From positions 44,480,498 to 44,544,497 of the forward strand of contig OU964921.1 in NCBI GenBank assembly GCA_918807975.1: DNA of 64,000 nt. Direction: 5' to 3'. The position numbers were made by a program, and so were the translations under genes. Below are positions 1 to 13,500 of this stretch, piece by piece. The notes beneath the pieces are model-generated. The model was not told where the DNA came from, searched no databases, and saw nothing but the letters and a program-made list of their open reading frames with translations. The number at the start of each line of letters is the position of its first letter. Position 1 is the stretch's first letter. Origin of the DNA: Aplidium turbinatum (lineage: Eukaryota > Chordata > Ascidiacea > Aplousobranchia > Polyclinidae).

Positions 1-89
1 AGTTCTGCCAAAATAAAGATTTTTTCGCGATTTATCAACTCATCCTACATTTTCAACCTGTTTGCTTTTAAAAGCATCTTCCAACTAAC

Positions 90-3000
90 CTTCCAATCCC
101 TGTTCAATCTCTTCAGGTTCACAGTCAAGTTGTATTCTTGGTCCGCGTGCACAGCCAGCCACGTGTCGCGGTCGCGAATCGACTTGCCTGTCGTATCATA
201 ATCGGTTAAGAGACGAAGTAACGCTTCACTGAACACAAGGTGACTTCATGCTTACCAAACGCCAAGGGAACCATTTTCTCCTTTTCTTGATCCGGTGAAT
301 CCCCCCACCATCCCCTGACCCCAAGGGTGACTGCAACCACAGGAAGCTTCGACAAATGGGCGCAAATCTGTTGAAAAAGTTAACAAGGATTCACTTCCAT
401 TGCTGAGCTGACTATAAGCCCGCAGGTGTTGGTTGGTTTTGAATCTTTATCCTCGGACTGACAAAGCCTTGATATGTTATTCCTGGTAGTTTCGCATACT
501 TGTAGAGTGTAGACTAGAGGCTCTTGACGCAGGGCCGGTTACTGAGATTGACAGAGTGAAATTTTCCGATTGTTGAAGTGTTGTTGCAGGAGAATTATTC
601 CATTCACTAGATGCCGTTGAATGGAAAGCAGTCCTGAAATGCGTTGCTCAAGCGCACACCAGAGAGTCGAACCAGCGCCGCGTGATCTTGAGCATGGCGC
701 GTATTCACTGATCTAACGGGGTGTTCCTTTCCTACAATAACGATTTTAGTTTGTTGAGAGACGTTGAATCGCATAGATAAATAGCAGAAGCAATCGCTTA
801 CTTTGCGCCACAAGGGACTTCAACGTACTCAAGTGAATCATCACCAGTGGTTCATGGTGACCATTCTGTTTGAGTGTTCACTTGTTTCAGCAGGCTTTAA
901 ACACACACTAGGCTTGCAGTTTGCTCAATAGTTGTTCAGATCTTATCAAAATAAACTGATATGACCTGAAGCAGTGCTTCTCAACCTTTTTCAGTTCGCG
1001 ACCCACTTTTAATGCAAGTTTTATTGTGCGACTCACTATGAGATATGACATCTTTTTTTATGGCATCTGTACTACTGGCGTACGTACTGAAATAGTTAAT
1101 GCGACACAACACATATAATTGTTACGTAATCATAATGCAGTAATTTACCGATCCAATAGAAAACAGGGTGCACAATTCATAAAAATGGAAAGTCAACAAA
1201 TGAAGTGAAGATAAGAGTAGCGAAGGCGCAGTACTGTTCAAGACCAAACTGTGGCTTGTGAGATCCATAGCAATGTCGGTATTTTTTAGAAAATTTTAAC
1301 ATTCAATAACATTTAAAAATGCTTTGCGACCCACCGGTTGGGAAGCACTGACCTAAAGAGTCACTGTGCAAATCAAGCATGTGTTTAAAATTTTCTAAAA
1401 AAGTTAACACCCAAAAAAATGGTCACTGTACGCCACTGATCATCACTTGGTTTGGTTTTGAATTTTTATCCTCGGACTGACAAAGCCTTGATTGGTTATT
1501 CCTGGTAGTTTCGCATACTTGTATATTATAGGCTCTTGACGCAGAGCCGGTTGCCGAGATTAACAGAGTGAAATTTCCGCTTGTTAAAGTGTTATTGCAG
1601 GAAAATTCTTCCATTCATTAGGTGCCGCTGAATAGAGAGCAGTCCTTAGAATGCGTTGCTCAAGCGCACACCCTGAGAGTCGAACTAGCGCCGCTTGACT
1701 TTGAAGCTTCTTCGTTCACGAAGGCACGCGCTTCGTTCACGAAGTATTAAACCCAGGACGTTACAACCCAAGGCGCCTGTGGTCTACCGGCAAACACTCT
1801 AACCTTGATGACGTCCGGTGGTTGGAATTCCTTGGCCAATGCGGTTCTCACTGCATCCGGTCGCTTGCTATAGAGATCCATCAACTCAGGAAGGCATTCA
1901 ACCTTCTGTCCTCTGTGCGAAAGGTTTCTACAATGGAAGAGAATTGTTGGAATGTGCCAAACTTACCGCCTTGAATAATCTGTGCCTGTTGCTACCAATT
2001 GAAACTATTGTTACCAATGTTTCAACAAGCAATATTAGTTTAGATTCAAAGAGTTGTTCTGTCATGTTGCAGGTTTCATTCGTATAAAGCCGAGAAGCTA
2101 ACAGAATAACAAAGAGTGACAGAAACAACCTTTTTACTCCGATACTTCAAACGCATTGACCATTTGCATCCGTTAGCTTACGGCAACGGTTACTTTGTAA
2201 AACCTTAGAGAGGAAAACTGTTCAAGTATCATTATGATGTCATAAGGGACGTCAGACCAGTTGCATGGCGTCATAGGCTATAGATTTGACTAGCCCTTAA
2301 ATCTGAAAAGCAAAACGCGACCATCATCATAAACAGAATATCTCACTGTAATACGTAGACATTGTTTCGCTCCACTTGTGGCAACGTCATCAATGACGTG
2401 TCGCCGAACCAGCTTGCTTGTGATACCATTTGGATGACGTGCATGCAGCGTAGTGACGTCACAAGCCACCCACAATCGGCGCTGGCGTCAACAAAAGCCT
2501 GAGAAAAAAAACAAGAAATGAATCCCAGTAAAAAAGTCACAGAAAACAAAATAGCTCAGAGTTCTTGTGCAAATGAATCAACTGCACACAGCTTTGTGAA
2601 CCAAATAAGCGGAGATGATACGATTCCTATGTACGGTTGTGCAGAGGAACAACTTTAAAAGCGGTAGAAATTACAATAACGATCACTTTAAACATAAACC
2701 TCGGTGACAGGGCCTACGTTAGTGGTCTAAAACCTCTACTATGGTGACAAACTGTCAGGGATAAGTTTCAGTTAAAGATTTCTCATCCGGAAGACATTTC
2801 CTCAATCTCTCACCTGCAGGACACGGATGGCTTGATCCAGCACTGACTTGAGGTCTGTGACGTAATCGGTGGATGGTAGATGTGTTCGACACAAGTGCGC
2901 ATATAAGAGTAACAGCGCTTTGGTGTGGGCGGAGTCAAAGGTCGTCGCGTCAACTTTGACCGGAAGAGTTGTCGATAACTCGCTGTGACGTCACAATCAG

Positions 3001-4558
3001 GATTGAAGTGGCGATTGTGTTGTGTGGTGACATAATAAGTCAATTACATTAAAGCAAGAAACTGTCGCGATCGAAAGAGATAAGCGAGTGCATTTAAAGA
3101 TAAAATAATCTGATACGTCGATTGAAATAATGTCATAATTATCTATTTGTCCGATCTTCGGCCGCAAAGCCGAGTGGTGACTGGTGAGAACCCAGGTTCA
3201 AACCAGTTCGACACCACCCAAGAGCATGTTGCTGTGTCTTTGGCACATAAGGTAGACACAAAAAGTGGCTTCTCTGGCTTTAAGCTCAATCTAAATCAAC
3301 TACCAGGCGGAGTAAGCCTTGATACGACAAAATAAGTTTCAGTAGGTAAGACCAGGGTTTTGGCTAATTTACAACCCCTTTGCTGTGCTTCCCGGTTGTT
3401 AGGTTGAGTGTCTCCAAGATTAAAATAATGTAGGAGCAATTCATTGTTTGATCACAATGTGTTCGAATACGCAACCACGCGGCAAGAATGCTGACCTGTT
3501 GACCGCGTCCTCATTGTGACGAACTGGAAGCTCATGGTACTCCTGCGCGTTTGAAAGAAGCAAGAGGACGTCCTCTATGGATGACTCCGCTACCATGTCT
3601 TCATGGAGCATCCTGCGAAGTTATGGAGATGTCCTTAACCTTACGCTTTACAAGCGACCGCTTTTACATCTTAAACCAGATCTAAAATTCATTGTAGCAC
3701 AGAAAACCTATTTTCAAAACTAAGACATGACTTGTGTAAATAAATAACCGTAAACTACAAATTATACAAAATAAAACAACTAACACTTTATCTGTTGACT
3801 ATTTACTAGGTTACCTCCTCCGGTATAAAATGCCTGGTGAACAGTCTCTCTCTGTTTTTACTTTATCTGTGATGAGATTGCCGACCCGCCAGCAAACTAG
3901 AAGAAACAATGCTAAGGAGAAGTTGTTTAAGAAACGCAAATCATGACGCGTGTTCGATTCTAAGATTGTTTCATAACAATCTCCTACCTGATGGTCAAGT
4001 GGCTTAGGTAGTAGAAGGAACTTATCCTTCCCGCGTTAGTCGCCTGCAGCTCTTCATCCGTCTCCATGGCAATGCATCCGGACATCTGGAGACTGCGGAT
4101 GGATTTCTCCAAGAGTCCAGACAGGAACAAGTTGACAGAATCGTGTTCTATGACGACACATAATTAGTCGCATGCAATAATGAAAAAAGCCCTAGCCTAT
4201 AGTCCACAGGCCACTAGATCGCCTGATGCGTCCTTCGTGTAGAAATAACCCAGCAAGCAGTCCAGTAAGTTACTTCCGAACGAGTGGATTTGCTTCTTAG
4301 AGCTACCTCAGGCTAGTATCGAACTCGTAACTTTTGACAACCAACGCAACGTTTAAAATGCTCACGCCACCACAGCCCACACAGGAAGAGCCAACCAACC
4401 TGATCCGACCCTAACTCACCAGTGTCTTGCAATTCATAGTAAGTTGGGTTCATGAGGAGTCGTCTAAAGAAGTAGGTCCATGTTAGGTAGTCCATGGCTT
4501 CCTGCCGGTTAGCAATCGTCCCAGCAACCACTTCGGCGTTAATGTGGTCTTCAAGCAC
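90..4558 (-). CDS. ASCC3: ASCC3 exons 36-42: second Sec63 domain, incomplete C-terminus
   Basis: These exons cover the second winged-helix and Sec63 module: [16 protein letters not shown] (exon 36), [13 protein letters not shown] (exon 37), [18 protein letters not shown] (exon 38), [18 protein letters not shown] (exon 39), [18 protein letters not shown] (exon 40), [14 protein letters not shown] (exon 41), and [20 protein letters not shown] plus [19 protein letters not shown] (exon 42). The two blocks of exon 42 lie in different frames, switching somewhere around 225-260. Either one base is missing near 230 or a 32-base intron (GTAAGC to GAAG) lies there; both restore the phase. Human ASCC3 continues about 60-80 residues further, so the end lies left of position 1. 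Confidence 0.9.
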
Positions 4559-7500
4559 CTGATCAGTTAGCGTTGAAAAGACGTGTAATTGTTACAAGCA
4601 TTATACGTTGCAGCAATGCGGTAATGGCGACTTTTTACCTCAAAGTTAGCAGTTCTAAGATAGAACTCCAAAAATTAACCAGTCTCATTAGGACAGTACG
4701 TCCAATATCAATCGTTATCACACCCCCAGGCCATTATATGGACTTCCACTGACAACCATCAACAAAGTGTTCGGTAAAACAGCGAATTGTAGTGACAAAT
4801 CCATGTTTGAGAAACGTTGTTTAAACGTAATAAACTGTAAGAAGCAACGCAAACTATTACAACAGCAAATGGCTCCATCTTGCCCACCTCAAGCAAACTG
4901 GACTCGACCGGGAACGGCTCGTATAGAAACTTCTTGTAGAAAGCTTTCTTGACGTCATGGACCAGAATGACGGAGACAGCTTTGTCGTCGTATTGAGGAC
5001 GGCCAGCTCTGCCCATCATTTGCAAGACATCTGTCGTCAAGTTAAAAGTTTGAACAGAAAGCGATTTGAGTTAACTTTTGTAGAACAAAGTGTTTGAGTG
5101 TTTTAAGTGTGGAGTGTTTTTAAATTAACTTTCTCGACATATAAAGTCCTTGCTAGAAAAGCTGGAAATATTTTTTCGCGATTATTCACATGACGTGGAA
5201 GTTCGAAACGCCGCATGCTTAGTAATGTTCAGGGACAATAAAAGATTTGACGTAAGCTTCATGACGCAAATTGCGTCATTATAACAAGACGTTGAACGTT
5301 GCCATATTCGTTATCTCATCATCATCATTATGTTCCTTCCTCGTATTAAAGGTTGGATACAATGCACCATTGTTCTCGACCATGAGCTGTTCGTACTGCA
5401 CTTTCATAACTTAATTTTATCTATTTAGTGATGTTTGTTGTCCAAATCATTCTTGGTCTGCCTTTGTTTCTTTTACCGCTTCTCTTCCCTTCTATTAATG
5501 ATCTTTGTAACGAATTTTGCCTTATGGTGTGTTCGAAATACTTCAATAATTTTCTTGTCTTGACTATTTGTAAGAGAATTTTGCTTGAATTAAATTTGGA
5601 TAATACTTCATTGTTAGTGATCTTTTGTTTCCATGAAATTTTTAACATTTGCCTATGACCAGAGCTCGAAGGCATTGATCCGTTTCTCCCTGTTTGGTGA
5701 CACTGTCCAAGTTTCAGAATTGTATAAAAGGGTCGAGTAGATGTAGCATTTTAATATCCTTTGACGAATTGCTAAGTGCAGGGAAAGAAGGAGACGAACA
5801 TGGGGAGATGATGTAATACAGTGGGCTGATTTGTCAAGCATCGGAGAAACAAAAAGAGTAGCGGAAGAACGTGACTTGTGGGGAAAAATGACAGCCAATC
5901 TTCAGATTGGAGACGGCACGTGATGATAATGATGAATTGTTAAATTTAAACTTTGCTTGATGAAAATATTTTTCATCTTTCTCAATGTTCCATTTTCTTG
6001 AAACGTTGCTTTTTTGTTGAGTGGTGTTTAGAATTTAAGAATCTAAACTTCAGATGTTTAATCGATGTTTGGGTTTCTAAATAGCACTACAGGCAATCCT
6101 GAACACGTACCCCGCCAGTAAATCAGCGTTTTTTACATTAATTCAACATCTTCACACGTTGAAATCAAAAAAGGTTAGTTTGCTACTTCAGTTAGTGACG
6201 TTAACAATGCTGCATTGCATTTAATTGATCTGCTTCGTAGACCTGTTATCGGGAAATCAACGTAGCGCGATTGCTTCCCGTCGAAATATTCGGTCCCCTT
6301 GACAATGACAAGATGGGCGGGGAGGTTCACCCCCCAGGCGAGGGTGGAGGTCGCCACCAGAGTCTGGATCTTCTGCTCGGCAAACAACTGCTCCACCAAG
6401 CATCTATCCCGCTCCACGAGTCCGGCGTGGTGGATCCCGATCCCGAACGCCAAGACGAGACGAAGATTCGGATCCTTCACAGCGTGTGTGATCTCCTCCA
6501 TCTAGAAGAGTGAAAAGAGAAGCTTAGCTCCTTACTTCAGTTTTCTATTGGCTTTCTAAAGGCAAACACACCTCTAAGTCTAGGACCTAGGTCATAACAA
6601 GCTAGAAATAAAAGTAAGTCATAAGGCCGCACTAGCTAACGAATAGAGAAAGTTGGCAAAAACTGCTGGCGGGTAAAGACGTGTATTAATGATTGTTACA
6701 ACACAAAAAAGCATGTAAACGTATGTAGCAGAGATGCAAAGCTCCAGCAAATATCTTGAGTTTTTCTCAGTACATAGTCGCCCTATCTCACCTCCATCTC
6801 ATCCATGTGAAGCCATTGCTTAGGGTCGTTCTCTCCTGCTAGTTGCGCTATCAAGTCAAGTGCAGTCAAGCGTGTCTGTCGTCGTGACGACACGAAGATG
6901 AGAGATGGCTTGGCTGGCGAGTGAGTTCGAATGGCTAGAAATTGTTGTAACCAGAAATTGAGCGTTATTAAATTTAAAACACTAATCTGCAAAATAAATA
7001 ATCGAACTAAATTACAATTCAAAAGTTAGTAAATGAGCTTCCACAACTGAAGCATCTATGCTTCATGACATGAACTAAAACTATGACCAACGTACTACAG
7101 CCAGAACAGAACTCTCTACCAAGGGAATTTCTTCAACTGCAATGCATGACACCCAGCAGAATTACACAAGGCAGACTGTCAAGAGAGTTCGGTTCGGTGG
7201 AGTCTTTTAAACTATATTGAATAAATGCAAGGTAGTAAAACTATAAACCTGGCTTAAAACAAATAGCCTCGTATGTTTGATGCTTTCGTAGTGGGCTAAA
7301 AATCGAGAGGTCTTGTGTTTATTTCGTTGCGCTGGTTGCTGGGTTGATTGAACCAACAGCTTAAAAGGAGGAGACCATAAACCATACACAAGGAATCTCT
7401 TGCCACAGGTTTTGTTATATGATATACAGTAGATTGTAGATCTTTCCGTAAGCGAGAATAGATGACAATGTAATTAGACTTGCTCTCACAAGTGCACCTC

Positions 7501-10500
7501 ACCATGGAAGCACGGCTTGTTCATGGAGGCCATGCGAGGGCAGTAGTGCTTCCCGGCAAAGCCATTTATATGAACTTCCATCGGCACTGGGCGAACAGAC
7601 GGGCGAAAGTTGAACAAACCCATCTGTAAGACGCAAAGTCAAAAGTTATACATTAAGGGCAACGTAATTTCACCGGGAGTACGAGGAAAATATTAATTTA
7701 CCAAACTGATGGCACTTATTTTGACTTGAACGTTCCCTTGGAAACTTTTGATATAGTACATAGATCGATACAGTACGCAATTAACTTGCTGTTAAAAAAA
7801 ACTATTCTACGCGAACACAGAACTAAGTGCACTGTGCAGTCATAATCCCTCCCTTTAAAACAATGCGATTAAAACGTAGCAACTTGATCAGGTCACCTCT
7901 TTTATCCCGAGCCAGTCGGCGAGGTCTCTCGCGTTGGCGAGGGCCGTCGATAAGCCGACGATGCGGACAGATCGCTCCGTTTGTGACGAAATAAAGTTGG
8001 TTCTTGACACAATCACCTCCAGAACCGGACCTCGGTCTTGCCCTGCGGAACAGATCAAGTCACGATCAGTAGACAGCGGTTCCAATCCCGGTTGCGGCAC
8101 TTTGTAGCGTAGCCAGTGATAGTTCAGGGTCTGCTCACAAAGCACTCGTGGATGGAAAAAACAGAATCCCTTCGTCATTGAAGCGTTAAGACTCCATAAA
8201 ACACATAATTGATATAAAGATAAACAACCACAACAAAACGATGACGATGCAAACTATTGCGGGAAATTTAAAGTTTTATTAGCAAATAGCCACAACATAC
8301 GCGCGTTGTCAGTGTTGTGGTGGCGCTGGCCTGCCATGATTTGTTGACTTCAAACACACCACCCATGTGGACCAGCCTCAAAGACCTCAAAGATCACCCA
8401 ACATCGCCCTATCTACCGACCTCAAGATGGCAATGACAATCTCACAGCGCTTCAATATAGTCCAATAACTGCAGCGCCTGGATGGGATGGACATAACTGC
8501 TACCAACTCATACGTAACAAGAGAACTCGAAATGTAAATATTTGTGGAACCCACCAAGCAAATGTATTTCGTCGATGATGAGCAGCGCCACCTTTCGGAC
8601 GTATCCTCTCGTGTGCCAACTCCGCGACACGCCGTCCCACTTCTCGGGAGTGGTGATTATGACGTCAGCATTGGCCACGGCTCGCATGTCCGGCGCAATG
8701 TCTCCTGTTAACTCCACCAACCTACATAAGAAAGCAGCCAATCATCGATCATCATCAGAACACCGTCCAACAGCCTGTGGTATATGCCAGGTTGGTTTCT
8801 ATTTGAGTAAGACAATGACCAAGTCATCTTTACGGCGGCGAAAGCTTTATCTTATGAGATATGCATAGGTTGTCGAACATGACATTTTTAGGCTGTTTAT
8901 AAAATATAGTCAGGTTATGATTTGCAAGCGGCATTGTAATGAGCTCCAGACAAAGACCGGCAAGAAAAAAAGCTATAAAATTGCAAGTGCAGAAAGAAAA
9001 CGCTTCAACAACACTACAATTTGATAATAATCTGCAAAGAAACCATTTATAAATATAAGAACTTCCCAAGCAGTTTCATATTAGTGCAAACAAAAAGATC
9101 AGCAACCTCTCAAGCATAAAGATCAAGCACAAAAATCAGCCCCCATTTCCGTTCCAGCACTATACCATGGGAAATCACCATCGGCACATGGAATGTAAGA
9201 GGCCTTAATGCTAGAAAGCCTTCGAATTTGCGATAATTGGCAGCAAAAAGTACCAAGGCCGAACCGGACGTCACCGTACCAACTTATTATAACTGCTGAG
9301 ATCTCACATCAGAAAAGCTGGCCTGGGATCCCTGCTCAGCAAATCACATCTCCATCGATTGCAAAACATCGCAAAGGACAGTTACAATAATAATCCCATT
9401 TCCGTTCCTCTCAAGAATAAAGATCAAGTCCAAAAATCAGCCCCCTTTCCGTTCCTCTCAAGAATAAAGATCAAGCACAAAAATCAGCTCCCCTTTCCGT
9501 TCCTCTCAAGCATAAAGAACAAGCACAAAAATCAGCTCCCCTTTCTGTTCCTTTCAAGCATAAAGAACAAGCACAAAAATCAGCCCCCTTTCCGTTCCTC
9601 AATAGATCGGCTTGTAAAGTGGTTGCATCTTGAGAAATGAAGCAACTATTGCTCTTACAGTATTTATTATTAAAAATGCATGGAGAATCAGCAGAGCCTT
9701 ATTTATGGCATATGCATTTCGCTCTACAACTGTAGAGTATCATTAGTGCCTAAAAAGCAAACATACGAAAGCATTACCTAAAAAGCTATCTCTAAATAAA
9801 TAAATGAATCTGCAGTATAGCCTAAGATACTCAATAAATGGAACTCTATAAATACACTATTGCTCTTACTTTAAGCCAAGATTAGCTGAAAGTCTCTTCT
9901 TCCAATCCGTCATCCTCTCCCGGACCAGAGCCTTCAAAGGAGCCACGTAGACGGCTTTGCTTCCAGGTTGTGTCTCCAGCATCCGAAAAATCGCAAGTTC
10001 TGCGGCAACTGTCTTTCCTGATCCTGTAGGAGCACCTGGAGGAAGAAAAGTAGTATTTAAAGAATTTACACAAATGCAACAGGAAACTTCAAAACCGAAT
10101 TCAAAGCGAAACCATGCGAGAACCTTTTTCCAACGCATTGGGGTATCACATATTTGTAGCTCGTACTGTCAAATGCGTTCTTAGACAAAGCTATCGATAA
10201 AAGCGCCAAAGTTACACCGCGAAGAGTTTCGCGATGAACTTCGTTACTTGGCCTTAGATTTCAATCAATTCCTGCAAAGTCTTCCCTACCTATCAAGGCG
10301 TTTGAATCATTGTGGTACAAGCAATGGAATATCTGGGTTTGGATCGGGTTGAAGTGGGAGAACTTGTAGACGGACTGGAAGCGATCGGTCAGCGCCGTAA
10401 TGGGGAGAGGATTCAGGTCAAGTAGCTCTGTAGACAATCTTGAATTATGAACAAACAATAACACTTGAACAAGTATTCGCCAACCGGAGAAATAAAGTTT

Positions 10501-13500
10501 ATAAGTTTTGCTTGGCCTCATGGCAGGCGTCATGTTTCTGTCAATTATCGGTTTTATAGCACCTCGCTTGACTGATAAACTTGATGCTCACACGCCGTCT
10601 AGCGGATATTCTTGGATACTAGAGTGAACGCTTGGTGAGAGCAGCAAACCGTCACGTAGAAGATTATTCAACGATTTATTCTAGAAAAGATAAAAAACAA
10701 AACAACATCAAAGAGCCACCTAGGACTTGCTCACCAGTATGTGGGGGGTGACGGTCAGGCAGGATCAAGTGTTTGAACGAAATGGGGCAGACAGCGTTGG
10801 AGCCAAACCACCTGTCTGACTCAAGGTGAACCATGTACTGGCTGGGGTGGGGCTCGATCAAAGGAATTGTGAAAACAAGGTTCTGGGTTTCTTTTTTCAC
10901 CACCTGGGTTAAAAACAAGTCAAATGTTGAAAAAAAATACACATCTGAGCAGTTGTGCAGGCTATAACCCCAAGAACAGCCGTAGGCATTTCTTTATAGA
11001 GCAGCATACTGTTCACAATCATGAGAGAATTCAAGGGTGCCACTCCGCGATCGACAGTAGCCTACCTACTTGTAAAAAACGACAAACAATATTTTTAACA
11101 AATGGTAAACAATGATGTGTACAGGCTATTAAGAGTTAGCCTGCACTGTGCATAGTTGACAAATCATTCCTAACAAACACTTGACACAAACGCACCTGTT
11201 TCTTTGTGATATTGACATATTCACTGTGATACATGTGGTCAGTATCAGGATCCTCCACCCAAACCCAGAACGGCTCGCTCGTCCCACCATGAACCTGTGT
11301 GATTATAAAACTATGGTTTTACAGAAAGGCGACGGTGTCAAAAAGACAACGCCAAGTTGCTGTATTTGGACTATGATCTCACAATACCAGCAGTAGACAC
11401 AACAGTCGATGTCATAGTCACGGTTTGTATCTCACCCCATCTAGCGACATCAACGCAGGTTGCTCATAGAGCGGACAAAAACTTTTAAATTATTAACGCG
11501 TTGATATACAGTGCGTTGTAGCTGGTATCGTCCTGTACTTTTTAACAAATAGGCAAAAGATACAATTGAACCTTGTAAAACAAAGACGACACATACCTGG
11601 TTATTCCATCTGAAGTCTGGTGTAATGGCGAGTTTTATCCTCAAAATAGTCCTCGTGATCGGTTGTATGGATGTTTCAAGGTGGACGTAAGGCATTTCAC
11701 TGACACACCTTGCCACCTTCTCACCGATCCGTGGATGCCGGAGCATGTCCCCTGGAGGAAAGAAATGTGAGAGATCGCAAAGCATCAATTTTACGAAATT
11801 GGATGTTTTTCACAACAACGACGTTCCTTTAAAATTCTCAAGCAAACATAAGTATCTCGGTACCGTACATGCTGCAGCAAACATAGACACATAAACGTTG
11901 ATCCAACGTTCGATTTCGGTTTTCAGATATGACCTTACCAATTTCTTTGGGGGTCATATCTCTCATATCATCTATCTTCATCTTTTGGTTTTCAATTTTC
12001 CTCAAAACATCTTTGCCAAGCCGGGATCCGAATTGCCTAAGTGGGGTATTGTGAGGCCACAATCTCCGGTCGACGCATTTGCACAGCTTCAACAGACGAC
12101 TAGACACTCGGGTCATGCCTTTCTTCAGCACGATTTCAAACACTCCCCTAACAATACGGGCGGCATTCTGTTAAAACAATTAGAATTTTCAAAGAATAAA
12201 TAATATAAAATATAAAGAAATATAAATAAGAAAAATTTATTTTCAGTTGGCGTAATTTTTAAACAGGCAAGTCTTAAATTTTAAGTTATAAATTTTTAAG
12301 CCTTATGAAAAATAAAACTTTGCTTTAAATATTGTAAATGTAGATAATCATTCAAAAAAAATCTGGCTATAAAATTTCCAATTTTGTATTTGTACACAGC
12401 ACAACATACCTGGGCAATGTACATCAAGTCAGACGTGAGGGAAAAGCTGTGAACATCCCCACAAGAGATATAAGTCTGCAGGAGGATGTTGGCTTTTCCT
12501 TCTGGATCTTCAGGACCTCCTTTGATCCTCAAGATGCAGCTTTCCTCAATCAAATCATCTAATTCGTTCATCTCATCTTCACGCACCTAGATTACAAGAT
12601 AATTATTGAACAACATTCATACATTGTTTAATTTTGTTTCGCGGCTATTTCCAAAAAAAAAAACTCCAGGCTCTAAGCTGCTTTATTTTTCCGGCGACCA
12701 AGCGACATGGCCTTCCAGAGCTTCTTCCAAGCGGCCAAATTCTCGCGCCCGGCAGTCAAAATAAAAGGTCCATTAAAATTTGTGTTTTTAAAATCTGTTA
12801 ATTGATATCGTGTCTTTGCGTTCACTAAGGTAAGACCAACGCAAACAAAGCCCTGAAACATATTTGCAGTTGTATTTAAATGCATTGCTTCCAAAATAGG
12901 TTTGGAGCTAGTCTTCGAGTTTTTATAGGTCAGACTTTTTGCGAAACTTTTACCAGAAAAATTCCTCGTTGGCATGTGAGAGACATTGGCTTGTTTGTGA
13001 AAAAAAGGTCGCAAATGCTACCTTGCATTATGAGGCGATTTAAGAAAAGACTTTCTGACGGAATTTCAAAATTTTTTTTTATTAGAGGTCTTAGAATATA
13101 CTGTTGCATCCTGAAATCAGGGCTGAAGTTGAATTTGAAAAAAAAAACGATTAACCTCCCTCCCTATATCTACAAAGTAGAGAAATGTTGGCTTATGGAA
13201 GCCGGTGACCAAACATGGCCTACCGGTGACCAAAAGGCCATTTGAAGACTTCACGAGGCCGATGGCCGCCGGGAGCTTAGAGGCCTGAAGTCTATACTGA
13301 CAACAATTATGACACAATAATCATCGTTGTAACAAAACAGTTCAGTTGTAATGACGAGGTCCAGTGCTGCCAGATGAAAAAATTCTATTAATAATTAGCA
13401 GAAATTCCAATGTCGTTGTGGGGATAATATTGTGATTGGGAAAGTTTTGTTGTTCCGGGTATAGGGGAGGAAATAACCTGGTCTGGAATGCTGAAAACAT

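Noticed and set aside
6109-6675. Element with CCCGCCAG...CTGGCGGG ends enclosing ASCC3 exon 34
   Set aside because: Flanks show no target duplication and the interior is a conserved exon; the ends look like two separate half-copies of the small palindromic repeat.
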